A stretch of DNA of 64,000 nt from NCBI RefSeq assembly GCF_040939455.1, contig NC_134109.1, positions 75,235,001-75,299,000 of the forward strand, in the 5' to 3' direction. Origin of the DNA: Microcebus murinus. Lineage: Eukaryota; Chordata; Mammalia; Primates; Cheirogaleidae. The notes below the pieces were generated by a model that saw only the letters and a program-made list of their open reading frames with translations, made no database searches and was not told the DNA's origin. Below, in pieces: positions 1-12,455 of the stretch (position 1 is the stretch's first letter; each line of letters starts with the position of its first letter). Made by a program: the position numbers and the translations under genes.

Positions 1-540
1 AGTGCCAAACTTCCATTAACAACCACAGAGATAAAGAGCTATTCGTATAAGTGATATCTTTTTATCTTTGAAGGTTCTCAAGATACTCAATGTACTTAAA
101 ATTACAATATTTTTTCTATTTAGAAATAAAAGTTATTTAATTCATCATCAATAATCTACAAAAGAGGCTGTGTGTATACAACAGAATATGTTTCATTACT
201 AATTAATAGTTTAGTAGATGTCAAGATCTGTGTTCATACTTGGATTTAGCCATGCCTGAGCATGTCCGCAGAACTGGTAGGTTGGGTCCATCAGGGATCT
301 ATTTGGAAGAGAGGGAGTCAGGATGCAGGAGATGGGAGTATAAAAACATACATCCTGACCTAAAGAGAAAGAGAAGTTTACAAGTTTGGTTTAGGTTCAG
401 AAGTCTGTGTGTGTGGAGGTGGGTATATGTGTGGGGGAGAAGACTAGGGGCTGTGATGGTTTTCACTTTATCATTCCTGAATTTTACAGCAAGAAATATG
501 CAAAGAGAGCATAAAGAAAAACTACAATGGGTCTGTTCAT
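1..540. other. No recognisable gene or repeat
   Basis: AT-rich sequence becoming G-rich after about 300. A 100-codon open frame on the plus strand (240-542) does not begin with ATG, is rich in Arg and Trp, and shows no domain I recognise; I read it as chance. Confidence 0.5.
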
Positions 541-1080
541 AGTATAGGGGTTAGGGGAAACTTGCTCCCCTACCAAAGATTGACAAAAGATCAACTCACA
601 AGTTTATTTACCATGCACATGGGGGAGAACTGCAGAGTGATTACTCAATATCTTAATGAAGTTCAGATATTTTTTACACCTGTTCTTTTGCAGGAGAAGG
701 GGAGATGAGGAATACAGGTAGTTTTGTTTAGGGGCAATAAGCAGTTGCTGGGGAGGATGAATAGATATTTGGGAGAATGAATGGATGGAGGGAAACAGAT
801 TGACTTGTAATTAACCTGAGAGACGGGTATTATGTTTAAAATGATTAGGGCCAGGTCTGGTTGCATTGTTGATCTTGATTTTTCCTTGCAATATATTAGG
901 ATAACAGGGAGAGGAAGGGAAGTCAGTTTATTGTTCTATTTGATGGGTCAGTCTGGTTTATGCAGAAAGAGGGCAAGCTTCTTCCAAGGGCCTGTTAATC
1001 TCTAAGAGCCCTTAACTCAAAATATTATTTATATCAAGGATTCGTACTTTGGGGTGAAATTTTTAGAGCTCCTTCAGTAG
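541..1080. repeat. Possible unclassified old interspersed repeat (LTR-like?)
   Basis: This purine-rich stretch has the texture of an old retroviral LTR in one orientation: G/A-rich runs and phrases such as GATGGGTCAGTCTGGTTTAT and TTTGGGGTGAAATTTTT. I cannot assign a family and see no clear TG...CA ends or target-site duplication. It may simply be unique sequence. Confidence 0.25.
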
Positions 1081-2465
1081 ACATTAGAGGCATTGGTGCC
1101 AGCTACTTTAGCACTGATAGAATGGTGGTAGTTTGATAGTGATAGGGAGTGCTAGCTAGTAACTTATGAAAAAAATGAGTACCATTAGCATAAAATTTAG
1201 CTCTTTCAACACTGGGCATCATCAGTATCAGTAATGACATGGGGCAGGCATCACTCTGTAAAGATGACATTATCATAGCAAACGAGAAAAAGGAAAAGAA
1301 AAATAGTACAAACTCCATAAGTAAGCAAGGGTACTTTTTTGTGTATATGTAAGTTATTTCTTGGGAACATGTAACATCTTTGGGAAAAGTTTATGGGCTG
1401 GATTTTTCTCACAGAGAATAAAAGGTCTAGTCAGAGAAATACCATATTGGGCAGTTGCTCCTCTATGGACCTGAAAACAGATTAGAGCCAGAAGGCCCTG
1501 GGAGGTCAATTATATTTTCTTAGTTTCCATACTCGTAAAATGAGATCTAAACTACTTCAAAAGGTTATTGAGAGACTTAGTAAAGATGGGAGTGGTTTGG
1601 AAAGTATAACAACTTAAGTAGGCTCTTAGGGTTATCTTTAAAACAGGTTCAAGAAATGGGGATTTATTATAGAGATACACGGGGCACTATAGGAAATAGA
1701 ACCTCAGAGAAATGCCTCATGAGTACTGGAACTAGTCTTATTCTAGATTAAAGGTAGTTATACAAACCTCAGTAGCAGTTGTTTGGGATTTACCATTTTA
1801 GCTTTCAAACAATATTATTTTCTTGGTCTCAGCTTTATGTATGCATGTACTTTCTTACTTCTTTTATAATTACAATGAATAGTAATTCACCAGAAAATTT
1901 TTACCTATTGATTGAGTGGTTGTACTCTAAATGAATTTGAATGTGTTATTTATAGAACATAAATGCAGGCATTAAAAGGAACTCTACCATCTGGCTGCTT
2001 AATCCACCATTCCATAGAGACTTTCTCTACCTGCTAGATTCTGGTTTCCCATCAACTTTAACTTTCCTGTAGAACATCATGGTCCTTCCTATTTTATGAC
2101 ATCTTCTATGCATTCTTTCTACCTTAGCAACTTGATACTGGTTCAATACATATCTTTTTGGGCAAGGTGTTATTCCTACTATTTTTAGTTTGCTCCAAGG
2201 CACTTGGTAAACCCATTGAACCATTAATGGATTGATTGTCCTAGAGCTTTTCTTACACTAAAAACCATCAATGGTGGGAGCAGGTGAATATTACATTTCT
2301 GCCTGGAACTGTTTTCCTCTACAAAGGATAAGTACAGGACAATTCCTCCTAGAAGGAAATGATCAACATGGAAGCCTCTTGGATGGTCACAGTAGTACAA
2401 GACATGAAAAGGGAACACTTCCATTTTGACATTATTTGGCTGTACAAACACTAAACCAATACTCT
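1081..2465. other. No recognisable gene or repeat
   Basis: Two minus-strand open frames (2027-2224 and 2224-2451) abut each other and look slightly protein-like, but neither starts from a convincing context nor resembles a family I know. No poly(A) tail or target-site duplication marks a retrocopy here. Confidence 0.45.
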
Positions 2466-2640
2466 AAAATACGTTCCTCAGAAAATCATAGAATTTTAGA
2501 GTTGGAAAGGATATTAGAAATAATCTGATCTCAATCTTTCATTTCATAAATGAGAAAACTAAAGTCTGAATCAGTATCTGCTTAATGTTAGAAAGCTCTT
2601 TAGCAATAGAGTTAGGCTTAGAGCTTAATGCCCCTTTTCC
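2466..2640 (-). repeat. Ancient SINE/LINE-tail fragment (MIR3/L3-like)
   Basis: The phrase ATCATAGAATTTTAGAGTTG followed by AATGAGAAAACTAAAGTCTG matches the common mammalian repeat whose antisense reads 'TCATAGAATTTTAGAGCTGG ... GATGAGGAAACTGAGGC'. It is strongly diverged, with no intact ends. The exact family (MIR3, L3-tailed SINE or related) is uncertain. Confidence 0.45.
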
Positions 2641-4990
2641 TACAAGCTGTCTCAGAAAGCTTAGAGATGAGTTAATGTAGCGATAAACCTTTATTAAAAT
2701 AGGAAATCAACTTTCTTTAAAACATGTTCACTCTTTTTTTTTTCTTTTTTGGCAATGCTTGGACATTTATCCTTTACATGGTTTCCTAAGGACTCCGTTG
2801 TTTTCACTAGTTGAAAACACCTGTGCTTCCTTTAGTTTCCCTGATCCTTTCATTTTCCCTTTTCTATTTACTGTCTCTACTACTCCATATTATTCTTCTC
2901 CTTAAGATTCCTCCTATATGATCCTCCCTCCCTTGCTTTCCCTTCTTCAATTCTATTCTGTTCTAATCATATCTCTGTAGAAGAAAGCATAAGCCAAAAC
3001 TTCTGGCCACACTTCTCCTGAAATTTTGTGGGGTTAACTCAAAGAAGAGGATTGGTTTAACTGTGAATTACTCCAAGTTGAGATTTTGCTACTAGTATGA
3101 CAATGCATGTATATTATACTTCCCACTAGGAGGAGCTATCTTTGATATATAACCTATCATATAAAAAAAGGAATACATTCCTGTAATTAATAATAGTATT
3201 TATTCATTGCAAATAATATAAAATAGAGGATAAGATTTCAATTATGAAGCACAGCTTCACAGGGCCAGCTTCTAGAACATGCTCTACAGCTCCTGTTTAT
3301 ATTTGAAGTAGTGATGACACTGACAATTTCAAACAAGTTAACTGATATACAGAAATAAATAATGTCACCATGTTTACTATACAGAATGTGGTTAAACTCT
3401 CCTCCACCTTCCTCTCTAGAATAAAGCAACTGAGCAGCTGATATAGGTTCTAAAAGAGCCACCTGCTTAAGCTCATACAAGTGGTGTAGTTTCTCGGATG
3501 TCTCCTTGAAACTCATTTTACTTTAGTTATGGTCACACAAGCTTCTTGTTTGAATTTTCTGCCTGCAATATGTTAGATACAACAAACTGGAAAGAAGCAG
3601 GGAAAGCATCACTAGACTCAACTTGTGGATGATGTCAAATAGAGAAAGTAGGCCAAGTAGCAGCCAGGGAGGAGACATAAGACCTATATATAGCAAGTAC
3701 CAATACTCAGAAATTCAAGTGTGGAAAACTAGTCCAATTAATGTCGATAGCCATTGTGAGAATTACTATTTTAGTGAAAAATAATTGATGTTTATAAGTC
3801 ATCACAAATTTTTAAGAATAAATAGAATCTTCAGTATATTCTTTTTAACATAGGATAAAGTAAAATGTATTTTAGAAAGATTTTTATTAGAAATATTTAA
3901 ATAAGTAATCTGAACACTTCATTTATGTAAATTATTTTCCTGTAAATTTATGATAAATGAAGAGATTTTATACAATGGTTCCCCAATTCATTTCAGTTCT
4001 GTTGAAAATCCAGATACTATTATAACTTTCATTTATTTTACCTAGTTTTTTTTTTTTTTTTTTCTCCTTCCTTCTTTCCTATCTCAAGGGGAGAGTTCCT
4101 TTACAAAAACTGTGTTATCTTCTGGTTCTTATTTTTGAGCCTCTGACTTCAGGCAATCCATTTCAGAAAGCCTCTCAATTCCTTCAAAGTATCCTTTTCT
4201 TTTTTTCTGGATGTACTGGGCCTAAGGACATCAATATGATCTGTGGAGGATTCTGGCAAAATTGTTAACGCAGTGATATTCATTAATTTTTTCTTGAGCT
4301 CTAAGTCATTTCTTTCATTTTATATATTTTATATAACATTTTAATACCTACCCATCCTTATAGTTATTCATGTCTTGACTATTGATTTATGGAAAGAAAT
4401 TCCCAGAAGTCAAAGCCCACAATCTATTATATCATTTCCTCTTGGAAGTCATTTCTGCATACCTTGGTCCTTCTTGCCCCATATCCTATCCATATGATTA
4501 AATTTTTGTCTTTAATGGGATGCCCCAAATACATTCCTCATGCAGTTTCACTAGGCTTTTATAGAGAGATTTTTATCCTTCTTGATGCAGTACAGCAATA
4601 CAGTGTGCCTCCAAGCATGGTGCCCATAATTACACCACTCTCTTTGCTGTCATGCAGAACTGGAAACATTCAGCTGATGTGAAATCAGTATTTCCTGGAG
4701 GTCTTTGTTAGCTTTAAGTGTTTCTTTTTTTTTCCTCTCCCTCCTTCTCTTGAAGATCTTTTTGCTCTTTTAGTTCAAGTTGAACTTAATTCTCTTCATG
4801 ATGATTATTTCTCATGTTGACTATCTTTTGCAGATGTCACTGCATAATTTCTCTGTATTTAATAGTTTTCATTCTGATCATTAATCTAGGTACAAGTATA
4901 GATTTGGCTTCTCCCAATTATTAGGCATAAACTTTACATAGGGGATGGAAGTGCTTAGGTAAACTGATGTCTTGAAATGGAGTAGATTGT
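2641..4990. other. Unique AT/pyrimidine-rich sequence, nothing recognised
   Basis: Contains a poly(T) run at about 4046-4063 that is not obviously the tail of a recognisable element, and several pyrimidine-rich patches (2730-2960, 4720-4760). The open frame at 4389-4682 (plus) has no recognisable motif and average codon texture; treated as chance. Confidence 0.5.
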
Positions 4991-5133
4991 GTAGTGGCAT
5001 GTACCTGTAGTGGCACCTAATTGGGAGGCTGAGGTGGGAGAATCATTTGAACCCAAGAGTTTGAGATGATACTGGGCAACATAGGGAGACTCTGGCTCTA
5101 ATAAAAGCAATAACAACCACAACAAAAAAACAC
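4991..5133 (+). repeat. Alu-related monomer fragment
   Basis: Reads GTACCTGTAGTGGCACCTAA then GGGAGGCTGAGGTGGGAGAA, a degraded version of the Alu 'cctgtagtcccagctac...gggaggctgaggcaggagga' motif. It continues through GGGCAACATAGGGAGACTCT and ends in an A-rich tail at about 5118-5133. It is 5'-truncated and old. Confidence 0.8.
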
Positions 5134-6380
5134 AAATTAGAGTAAAAATGTAAATCTAGAAAGTTAGTAGAAAAAGAAAACTCCTCCTCTCAATCACAGA
5201 AAAAAATGGAAATCTGAAGTTAAAGTGGTCCAAAATATGAATTAAAATAGTTTTACTTAAAGTTATACTAAGTAAAAGAGAAGTGAATATTACATATATT
5301 TCAAAGGTGTTATGGGTGGAGTCATATAAAAAAGGGTCCTCTGAGAACTACTGTATATAATCCTTGTATTTCTCTGTATGTTTATTACTTTGGGACTTTT
5401 GTGGGATACAACTAAGGAATGTATTAGAAAGCATACTTACAACTCAAGATTTTATAATAGTCAATAATTTTATTGACAGTTATACCATTTTTTTTGTATT
5501 TCATTAAGGATTTAAATATGATTTATTACAGAGTGGCCTAAAGAGCCCTTCCAGATTTCCTTTTTGAAAAGTTGTATCACAATTTTTCATGTAATATCTA
5601 AAGTGCTTCAAAAATAAGATAAACACATTTCATAAAAAATTCAAATTAATCTTATAACTCAGAACACATTTAATCCACATTTACTAATTTGTCCTAAGTC
5701 TTTAAAAAAAAAACATTTTCTAAGTGATTTTTTAAGGAAATCTTAATGAACAGCCTTTATGCAAGATTTTCTTTACTTCTAATTATATAAACATCTCTTT
5801 GTTTTCTTGTCAGACCCTGGAGAGTGATCTCTACCTTCTAGGAGTCTGCCAATAGATTACTCTCGTGCTTATATGAATTAAGGTAGAAAAGTAAAATGGG
5901 AGAATCAAGTAAAATTTGCCCTTAAAAATAATTAGAAAATTAAAATTTTAAAACTCAAAGAAGGAATATGCCTGTAAAATATTTGAGTCTTGGAGAATTA
6001 TAACTTGATGCAGAAAATTATGTGCCAAAAGTAAGAACTCTATTTGGTACCACGAGGAAAATCAATATGAAAATTTTCAAATGAAGAGAGACCTCTCAAT
6101 GGATTCGAACTCATTACTTTTGATAACTAAAGAAGATATGTTATTCATTAAAATAGTAGTAGTAAAATACTAACTACTACTACTACTAATCTATTTATTT
6201 ATCACATTTCATCCAGAGTTCTCAGATATTTTATTAACATATCATTAATCTTGACAAACCTCAGAGAGACTATGTACATGGGAATATATAGATATTAAAT
6301 TAACTGTAGAAGATTCTTTCATATTATCTCTGAATTCATAACAAGAAAATATTTTACAAGGAACATAACAGTTTATAATT
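5134..6380. other. AT-rich unique sequence with a trinucleotide inverted repeat
   Basis: No gene or mobile element recognised. TAGTAGTAGTA (6154-6164) and an ACTACTACT run (about 6173-6188) face each other and could pair. Confidence 0.5.
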
Positions 6381-6520
6381 TTTGTTTGTTTGTTTTGTTT
6401 CGAGATGGGGGTATCATCATGCTGCCCAGGCTGGCCTTGAACTCCTAGACTCAAGCAATCCTCCCACCTTGCCCTCCCAAGTAACTGGGACTACAGGCAT
6501 GCAACACCATGTCTCATTAG
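6381..6520 (-). repeat. Alu monomer (FLAM-like), antisense
   Basis: A T/G-rich degenerate tail (6381-6400) is followed by GCTGCCCAGGCTGGCCTTGA, ACTCCTAGACTCAAGCAATC and GGGACTACAGGCATGC, the reverse complement of an Alu left monomer. Imperfectly matching T-rich flanks (TTTATAATTTTTG before, CTTATAGTTTTTT after) may be a decayed target-site duplication. Confidence 0.85.
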
Positions 6521-7213
6521 CTTATAGTTTTTTAATGACCTTATTTTAGTCCATGCTGATTTTTCATGCAGAAAATTCATTCAATATGGATCAAGCCTCA
6601 CTGTTTTATTCAAGGATAAAAAAGGACATAAGTATAAAAATAAGTATTTCTTAAATGTCATAGTTTTTTTCCCCCTGTAGAACAAGGAGCAAAATCTATC
6701 TTGAATATTTTATAAAAACAAAAAATAAAGTTTTGTTTGTTTTCTGTAGTACTATCTGTTCAAATTAGTAATTAGATTCAATTTGACATTTATTTCACCT
6801 AAATTTTTATTTTTCCTACTACAAGCAATGCCACTCTGCCCCTTCAATATTTTCAAAGCTTTGCTCAAAATAGCATTTAAAGTTTCTATTCTGACCTGAC
6901 CCAACACTTTACTATGTCTTCTATATTATCCTGGGGCCATGCATAAACCATAATGGACTCTGTTTGATTCTTAGACCTCTCTACTGGAAATACTGGTCTA
7001 TAGATGCTGTTTGAAAAATGCAACGGCTTACTACTTTTAATTTTAATCAAAGTTAGTAAAGAAATTGCTTGAGTACCTGTTGTATCTCCCAATCACATTG
7101 CTGAACTCACCCTGAGATTCAGTGGGTGGGTACCCAGTAGTATCATGTGGAATGGCCTTTAAATGAAGTAACAGTTCAGCACAACAAAGCAAAACACACA
7201 TATATCCATTTCC
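6521..7213. other. No recognisable gene or repeat
   Basis: AT-rich. Short minus-strand open frames at 6886-7092 and 7043-7225 overlap in different frames and carry no motif; considered chance. Confidence 0.5.
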
Positions 7214-7470
7214 ACATTCATTCACTCAACAAACATTTACTGAGCTAAGGTTACTGATGACATAGAAGTAAGTATGAAATAGGACCATAAATGAATTCCC
7301 AGTACAATGTCAATATAGTGTGCATGGTGTTCTGGGAGAAGAATATCTAACTCTGTTGGGAGTCAGGGAAGACTTCATTGATGAGACTTTTGGCCTCCAT
7401 AGGCCAATTATGAGTGTCATGAAAAGCAGGGTTTTGAGAGTCTTGTTGAACATTCAGAAGCAATTGAATA
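7214..7470 (-). repeat. L2 LINE 3' end, antisense
   Basis: Starts with TTCATTCACTCAACAAACAT TTACTGAGC, the reverse complement of the L2 tail (...CAATAAATGTTTGTTGAATGAATGAA). It continues to AGTCAGGGAAGACTTCATTG, which corresponds to the L2 'caGGGAAGGCTTCCTGGAGG' block. Highly diverged; ends are approximate. Confidence 0.65.
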
Positions 7471-7813
7471 AAAGTATATTATACCCCGATGTTTGTAATT
7501 ATTACTAACACAAACAATTATATCATTCTGGACTGGGCCATGCTGTCTGTAAAATAACCAAACATAACTAGAGGTCCTAGTGGTCAGAAAACACAAAATA
7601 ACAGTACTGTTTTTTGACCATAAACATAGTAAAATAACTTCAAATTAAATTTAGAATATAATGAGAGTCAAAGATATTTAATCTTAAAATGCTTAGAAAA
7701 GGAATAAAGCATAGTATGAATGTAAGAAATCATTATTATGAAAAAGGAGTAAACTTTCAATTCAGTCACAAAAGCCAAAATACTTCCTTTTGATAACCCT
7801 TAAATTACATTTT
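7471..7813. other. No recognisable gene or repeat
   Basis: AT-rich sequence. If the adjacent minus-strand candidate exon were real, this would be its 3' untranslated side, but I see no clear polyadenylation signal arrangement or poly(A) remnant. Confidence 0.4.
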
Positions 7814-8075
7814 TCAGAATGTGTCTTCTTTTTCTTGAAGGCATCCACAATCTTCCACATGATGCCTAAGTGTAGCCAGACTAAACTGACATTCTTTAGG
7901 CATTTCTTCAAAGAAAGGAATAAGATCTGACAGATTCCTTTGCACAGGGGGAAAAGGAATAGAAGGACAAGGTCTGGTGTGAAACTTAACATTACTCTCT
8001 CCATCTGCAAGAGAGTTCTCCTCTGCTACACTGTAATAATAGCTTCTGAAGGTGTTAGCACTCAGCAAGACATTT
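7814..8075 (-). other. Tentative terminal coding exon or retrocopy remnant, product unknown
   Basis: On the minus strand an open frame runs to a TGA at 7814. The predicted C-terminal 84 residues have a mixed, protein-like composition: a Pro-rich patch (PCPSIPFPPVQ), then an acidic/aromatic stretch (LIPFFEEMPKE), then HHVEDCGC, ending in EKEDTF. The frame is entered at a TTG codon (8066-8068), not ATG. Just upstream is a T-rich tract ending in an AG at 8076-8077 that could serve as a splice acceptor, so a last exon starting near 8075 is possible. I do not recognise the protein. No poly(A) tail or target-site duplication supports a processed pseudogene, and the neighbouring sequence shows no companion exon. 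Alternatives are a 5'-truncated retrocopy or a chance open frame. Confidence 0.22.
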
Positions 8076-9225
8076 CTGTCTTTAAAAAAATTCCATAGTT
8101 TTTACTTCTGAATTTTGACTAGTCTATTATCTTTAAAAACATACGTTCATCCTCATAGTAGGTTAGAGTTCAGTATAGAAATATAAATTTTTACCACTTG
8201 ACAGGTAAAATATGGAACCAATGCAAAAAACAAACTAAAAAAAGTAAATTGACAAGTTAAAAAAACCATATTCTCTCTTTTATATTGCTGTCATATGACA
8301 GTCCAGGCATTAGCAGTATTTTGAAGTAATGTTAATGTGTGACTGACTCAATGCAACAAAACACCTAAATTGCCTTGTTAATGTCAAAGTGTGTAGAGGG
8401 CTACTTTTATAGTCAAACAATTTAGTTTGGTTTTAACTGGTTGATTCTGAATGCAAGTACTCCAGGACACATGTAAGAAACATATTTTTATAAAAGTATG
8501 TGCAATCTAAAAACATATAGGCCCAAAGTAATTTGTACATGAGAAGTAATCAGAAAGGACTTTATGTCATTCCCAGGGCATGGGTTGGTAGTCAGTGGTA
8601 CTTGTTATTGCAACAACTGCAAAGTTATGAAAGTAGTCAGTGGAGATGCTTATCAGGTATGTGGATGATGATATTCCAGATATGGTGCTTACAGGTCTAT
8701 CAACATTTGAAATAAATAGACAGTGTATGGAATAGGCTGAAACAGGAAAGATATGGTAGTGGGACGGGAAAAAGAAAGCATGATCAGATTAAGTATTAAA
8801 TCAGCTTGGCTGGCTTTTATGGGCTTTGTAGGTAGATCTAATAAAAAATTAGACAGACCAACTGTTAATCTCTGAAAAATCAGTAATGGAAATTTAACTT
8901 TTAGTTTATTTTAGTTCTGAACTAATTGGAGTTTGCACTGTCAATTGAGAAACATATATTTGATGCTCACCAGTCAAAATCCATTCTGATTTTTCAGTGC
9001 CAGTTCAATAATGATTATTAGGTATTTTGAATATTACTCCTGGTTTTTAATCAAATGTTTAAAGGAGGTAGAGCAGGCTACATACTTTCATTATGATTTT
9101 ATTTGACAGTATCATATAGATATAACTTAAGAATCAAAAGGATAATTATTTAATTAAACAACCAATAATCTTTTATAATTGTTTGCTATTGTCCTTTCTA
9201 GCTCTGTGTTTCTACAATGAAATGG
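8076..9225. other. No recognisable gene or repeat
   Basis: AT-rich, with scattered short open frames only. The 60-codon frame at 8533-8715 (plus) is low complexity in Gln/Trp and lacks a motif. Confidence 0.5.
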
Positions 9226-9650
9226 GTACTATGCTAGGAGATTTACTTGAGAGAAAAGAAAGACATGGTTCATGAAATCCAGGAGTTTATATACATGCAT
9301 GAAACAAACATACATACATGATATAAACATATATACATGAAAAGATTAGAGAACAATTAAGTGTAAAACTGGGTAGAAATAATTATAAATATCATAGAAA
9401 TTTGGAGGAATTTATTAGCAATGTAGGAAGCAATAGAAGATTTCAATGAAGAGGCCAGTCATAACTGATCTTGAAAGAACTCAAGGATTTGGATATATGA
9501 AGGATGCAATGGAGAAAAAATTATAATCTAGGAAATGGAAATGTGCAATATTCATGGACAGTATAAAGTGGGGTGAAAAACAAAACAAAACTGAGAGGAG
9601 TGAAAAATAAGTCTAACAGGGGCTTGCTTCCAAAGGGCCCTGTAAACTGT
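9226..9650 (-). repeat. L2 LINE, antisense (3' part)
   Basis: Starts in the decayed antisense L2 tail ('ctatgctaggag...'), passes through antisense L2 3' UTR phrases such as AGTTTATATACATG, and reaches AAAGGGCCCTGTAAACTGTGGTGAG. The last phrase is a decayed reverse complement of the L2 coding stretch that normally reads 'cctacaaggccct'. The continuation lies at 10262-10960. Confidence 0.6.
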
Positions 9651-10261
9651 GGTGAGTGGACAGGGAGGAGCTGCTCATCAGATTAGGTGAGATGCCCTGA
9701 CCTGGACTAGACTATTTTTACTTATGTGGGCCAAAATGTCACACAAGGATGGATGCTCTTTTCTGCTTTTCTTCCGCCCTTGAAACTAGATCTGTGAGAG
9801 GACTAAGGCATTTTTCTTGGGTCAGGTAGCTCTCTCCCTCAAGCTGCTGCTATTTTCTTACCCATCAGGCAGAGGAATAAGTCTTTCTCAAGGCTGGCAC
9901 TTAGTCATACTTCCTTATTGCCTGTCACTCAGTCTGTCTCTGTCTGTCTTCCCCAATCTTACCAGCACTTAGCTTTTCAGGAGTTCTAATTATCTGAGGC
10001 ATGGTGATTTGTTTGTGGTAATATCTGGCCTTTGCAGGATGAAGAAACTGTATTTGTGCCTAAACCTCCAATTGCTCAACAATTTTCTAGAATAATCTGA
10101 AGGTTTCAGACACCCTGTTAATATTACATATAGCTCATATTTATTCATTTTCCATCATGTCTGGTATATTCATCTCCCCTGGGAACCTCATGAGGACAAC
10201 GGATGAATGGTAGAGGATGGTAGGGAACTACAGGGTTTCTTAGACCCATGCTCGAAAAGGA
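9651..10261. other. Unassigned ~610-bp segment interrupting an L2
   Basis: More GC-rich than its surroundings, with phrases such as CAGTCTGTCTCTGTCTGTCT and a Pro/Leu-coding-like pyrimidine-rich middle. It separates two pieces of an antisense L2. The size and an internal AATAAG would suit an old solitary LTR, but no family is recognised and I could not find a convincing short target-site duplication. Confidence 0.35.
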
Positions 10262-10960
10262 TCCTAATGCTACCAATATAATTTAATGGAAGTCAAGAAA
10301 AATCATTTGAACTTGATGTAGTATATTAAGGGAAACTGAATAGGAACATACTAATAAAAAAATAAAATAGTGTTGAAGCCATAATTTCAGAAATAATTAG
10401 GAAGGTAGAAGACTGGAGCTAGTTAGAACAGATAGGAAGAAATTGCAGTAGTGCAGATAAAAGGTGAAAAGGATGGCAGTGGTAGGAATGAAGGTGAAAA
10501 GACAGGTCTGAGAGACATTATTAAGGAAAAAATGGCAGGACTTGGTGACAAGTTCAATGCAGAGGTGATGAGGAAATATTCAAAGGTGACTTGAGGGCTC
10601 CTATTTCCAGAGCCCAGGAGATTAGTGATTTTGTAGCATTAAAGAGAACAATGGGAAGGAAAAGTATTTTTCTTCTTTTTTTTATTTAAAGGGGGGAGTA
10701 GAAAAAACTTAGTGAAGGTGAGATGACTCCTGGGTATCTTTTAATACCATATTTTTTGAAATATAAGATTAGAATACAGGAAGTCGTGATACAGAACTTT
10801 ATGGACAGATGGGCTAATTAATAGAAGGTATAAAAAATGAAAAAAGTTATAAAAAGAACAAAGGGCCAAGAATTGGGCTTTTGGGAACTAACTACTATTA
10901 GGGCACACTAGGAAGAACATCAGATAGAAATACAAGGCTAGGAAGGTAGAAGGAGAGGAA
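10262..10960 (-). repeat. L2 LINE, antisense (ORF2 part)
   Basis: Phrases such as TTAATGGAAGTCAAGAAAAATC (decayed 'gggaagccattggagggtttt'), GATAGGAAGAAATTGCAGTAGTG (decayed 'gcaatagcctcc' reverse complement), GGTGACTTGAGGGCTCCTAT and AAGGGCCAAGAATTGGGCTTT match the reverse complement of L2 reverse-transcriptase coding sequence. Order and orientation continue from 9226-9650. Confidence 0.6.
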
Positions 10961-12270
10961 AGATCATTCAGCAAGGAGAATCAAATAGAATTAAAATAAA
11001 GAATACGAAACAGGTTTCATGTGAAACAATGCCAAGATGAATGTTTTTAACATGAAAATTCCTTTTTTTATTATATGAATCTCTGAGCAAATAATTATAT
11101 TGGTGGCTTTTTAAAAATAACTCCTCAATATCATCCCCAAGTCTTTTGCTGGTATTCAAACTCATCCCTTGGTATTGTATAAAAACAGAAAGCATATTAT
11201 GAGGACTACTTAAATAAAATCCTTTCATATATTGGAACACTACTAATTCTTCTCAAAATCATTTCTTTCTAAGTTAAATAATTCCAATTCCTTAAGATCC
11301 ATACTTGTTTTTTTCACTGTTGTCCTGTGAACTTTCCCAAATTTATTAGTTACTGCTTGTTCTTAGGATAAAATATCTCATTATAGTATTTGACTAAAGC
11401 TCTAAGAGTAGGAAGAACTTAATGCAGTCCCAGAAACCCTTGAACACATGAGATATTTAGACTCATTTAGGGCTTTTAGTAAGAATAAACCTGTTTCAGT
11501 GAATTTCAGGACCTCATTTTCTGTATTCCTTATTTTTTTCCAACATTGCTAAGGATGTGTTTCTAAACTCTTAAAAACACTTGCCGAAATACAATATGCA
11601 ATCCACAGAGTTGAATCTGCTGTCGGTTAGCAACCAAAAGAATGGTGTTCATTGGTAGCAACTAGGAAAATAAGAAATACAAAAGAAAAAAAAAAGAATG
11701 GAAATGAAAGATTACTTGCTATAATCTTCAGTCTATGCTGTGTTGAAGTAGAAGGTCATTTTCAGAGAAACAATATTATGAACAGAGTGCAACGAGTTCT
11801 GCTAATCTTGTTAGCTATTTTTTAATTTATATTGTAGGTTAAAGGTAAGATAATTTCAATGTTAAAGGGAAACATCTGGGCTTTGGTTTCCAAAGCATAG
11901 AAGTAGGTAGGGCCTAATGTTATAATTTTTTTTTCTAGTCTTCACAAATTGTACCTTAATTAGTATTATGTTAATAATGAAGTTAGAGTAATTTTTCAAC
12001 AGTTATTTCTAGTTTGGGGACTTAGTTAATGCATTTGGTCCATAATAGTGGAGATTTTGCCTATTTTATTTCTTTAAGGCCATCTAGGAAAAGTCTAAGT
12101 TATTTCTCTAGTATACTCTAAAATCTTTCAAAATGCTCTTGTATATGTAGGGAATGACAACCTCTAAGAAGGATCCAGTCCATTCCATATTTTTATTATG
12201 ATTATATTCTCTGAATAAAGAAATGTGAAGAAATCCAATATTGTTGAACCTCTAACACAGACTAAATACT
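10961..12270. other. No recognisable gene or repeat
   Basis: Unique AT-rich sequence. The 90-codon minus-strand open frame at 10968-11240 has no recognisable motif. Confidence 0.5.
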
Positions 12271-12271
12271 T

Positions 12272-12455
12272 AGGTGCATTTTCATTTAATTGTCATAGAA
12301 GTTTTATGATATAAAGATCATTTCCATTTTATAGCTCAGTATACAGACTCAGAGAAGTACAGTAACTTGCCAAAAGTCACATAGCTTGTAAAATGGCAGA
12401 AATGGGAGCTGAAGCCAAGATCATCTACCTACAAACTGCACGTTCTTTAGTTATT
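12272..12455 (-). repeat. MIR SINE, antisense
   Basis: TTTTCATTTAATTGTCATAG, CAGACTCAGAGAAGTACAGTAACTTGCC and AAGTCACATAGCTTGTAAAATGGCAGA reproduce the antisense MIR core ('gaggcacagagaggttaagtaacttgcccaaggtcacacagctagtaag'). Confidence 0.85.

Noticed and set aside
240..542. 100-codon plus-strand frame
   Set aside because: It lacks an ATG start and recognisable motif, and its Arg/Trp-rich product looks like chance reading of G-rich DNA.
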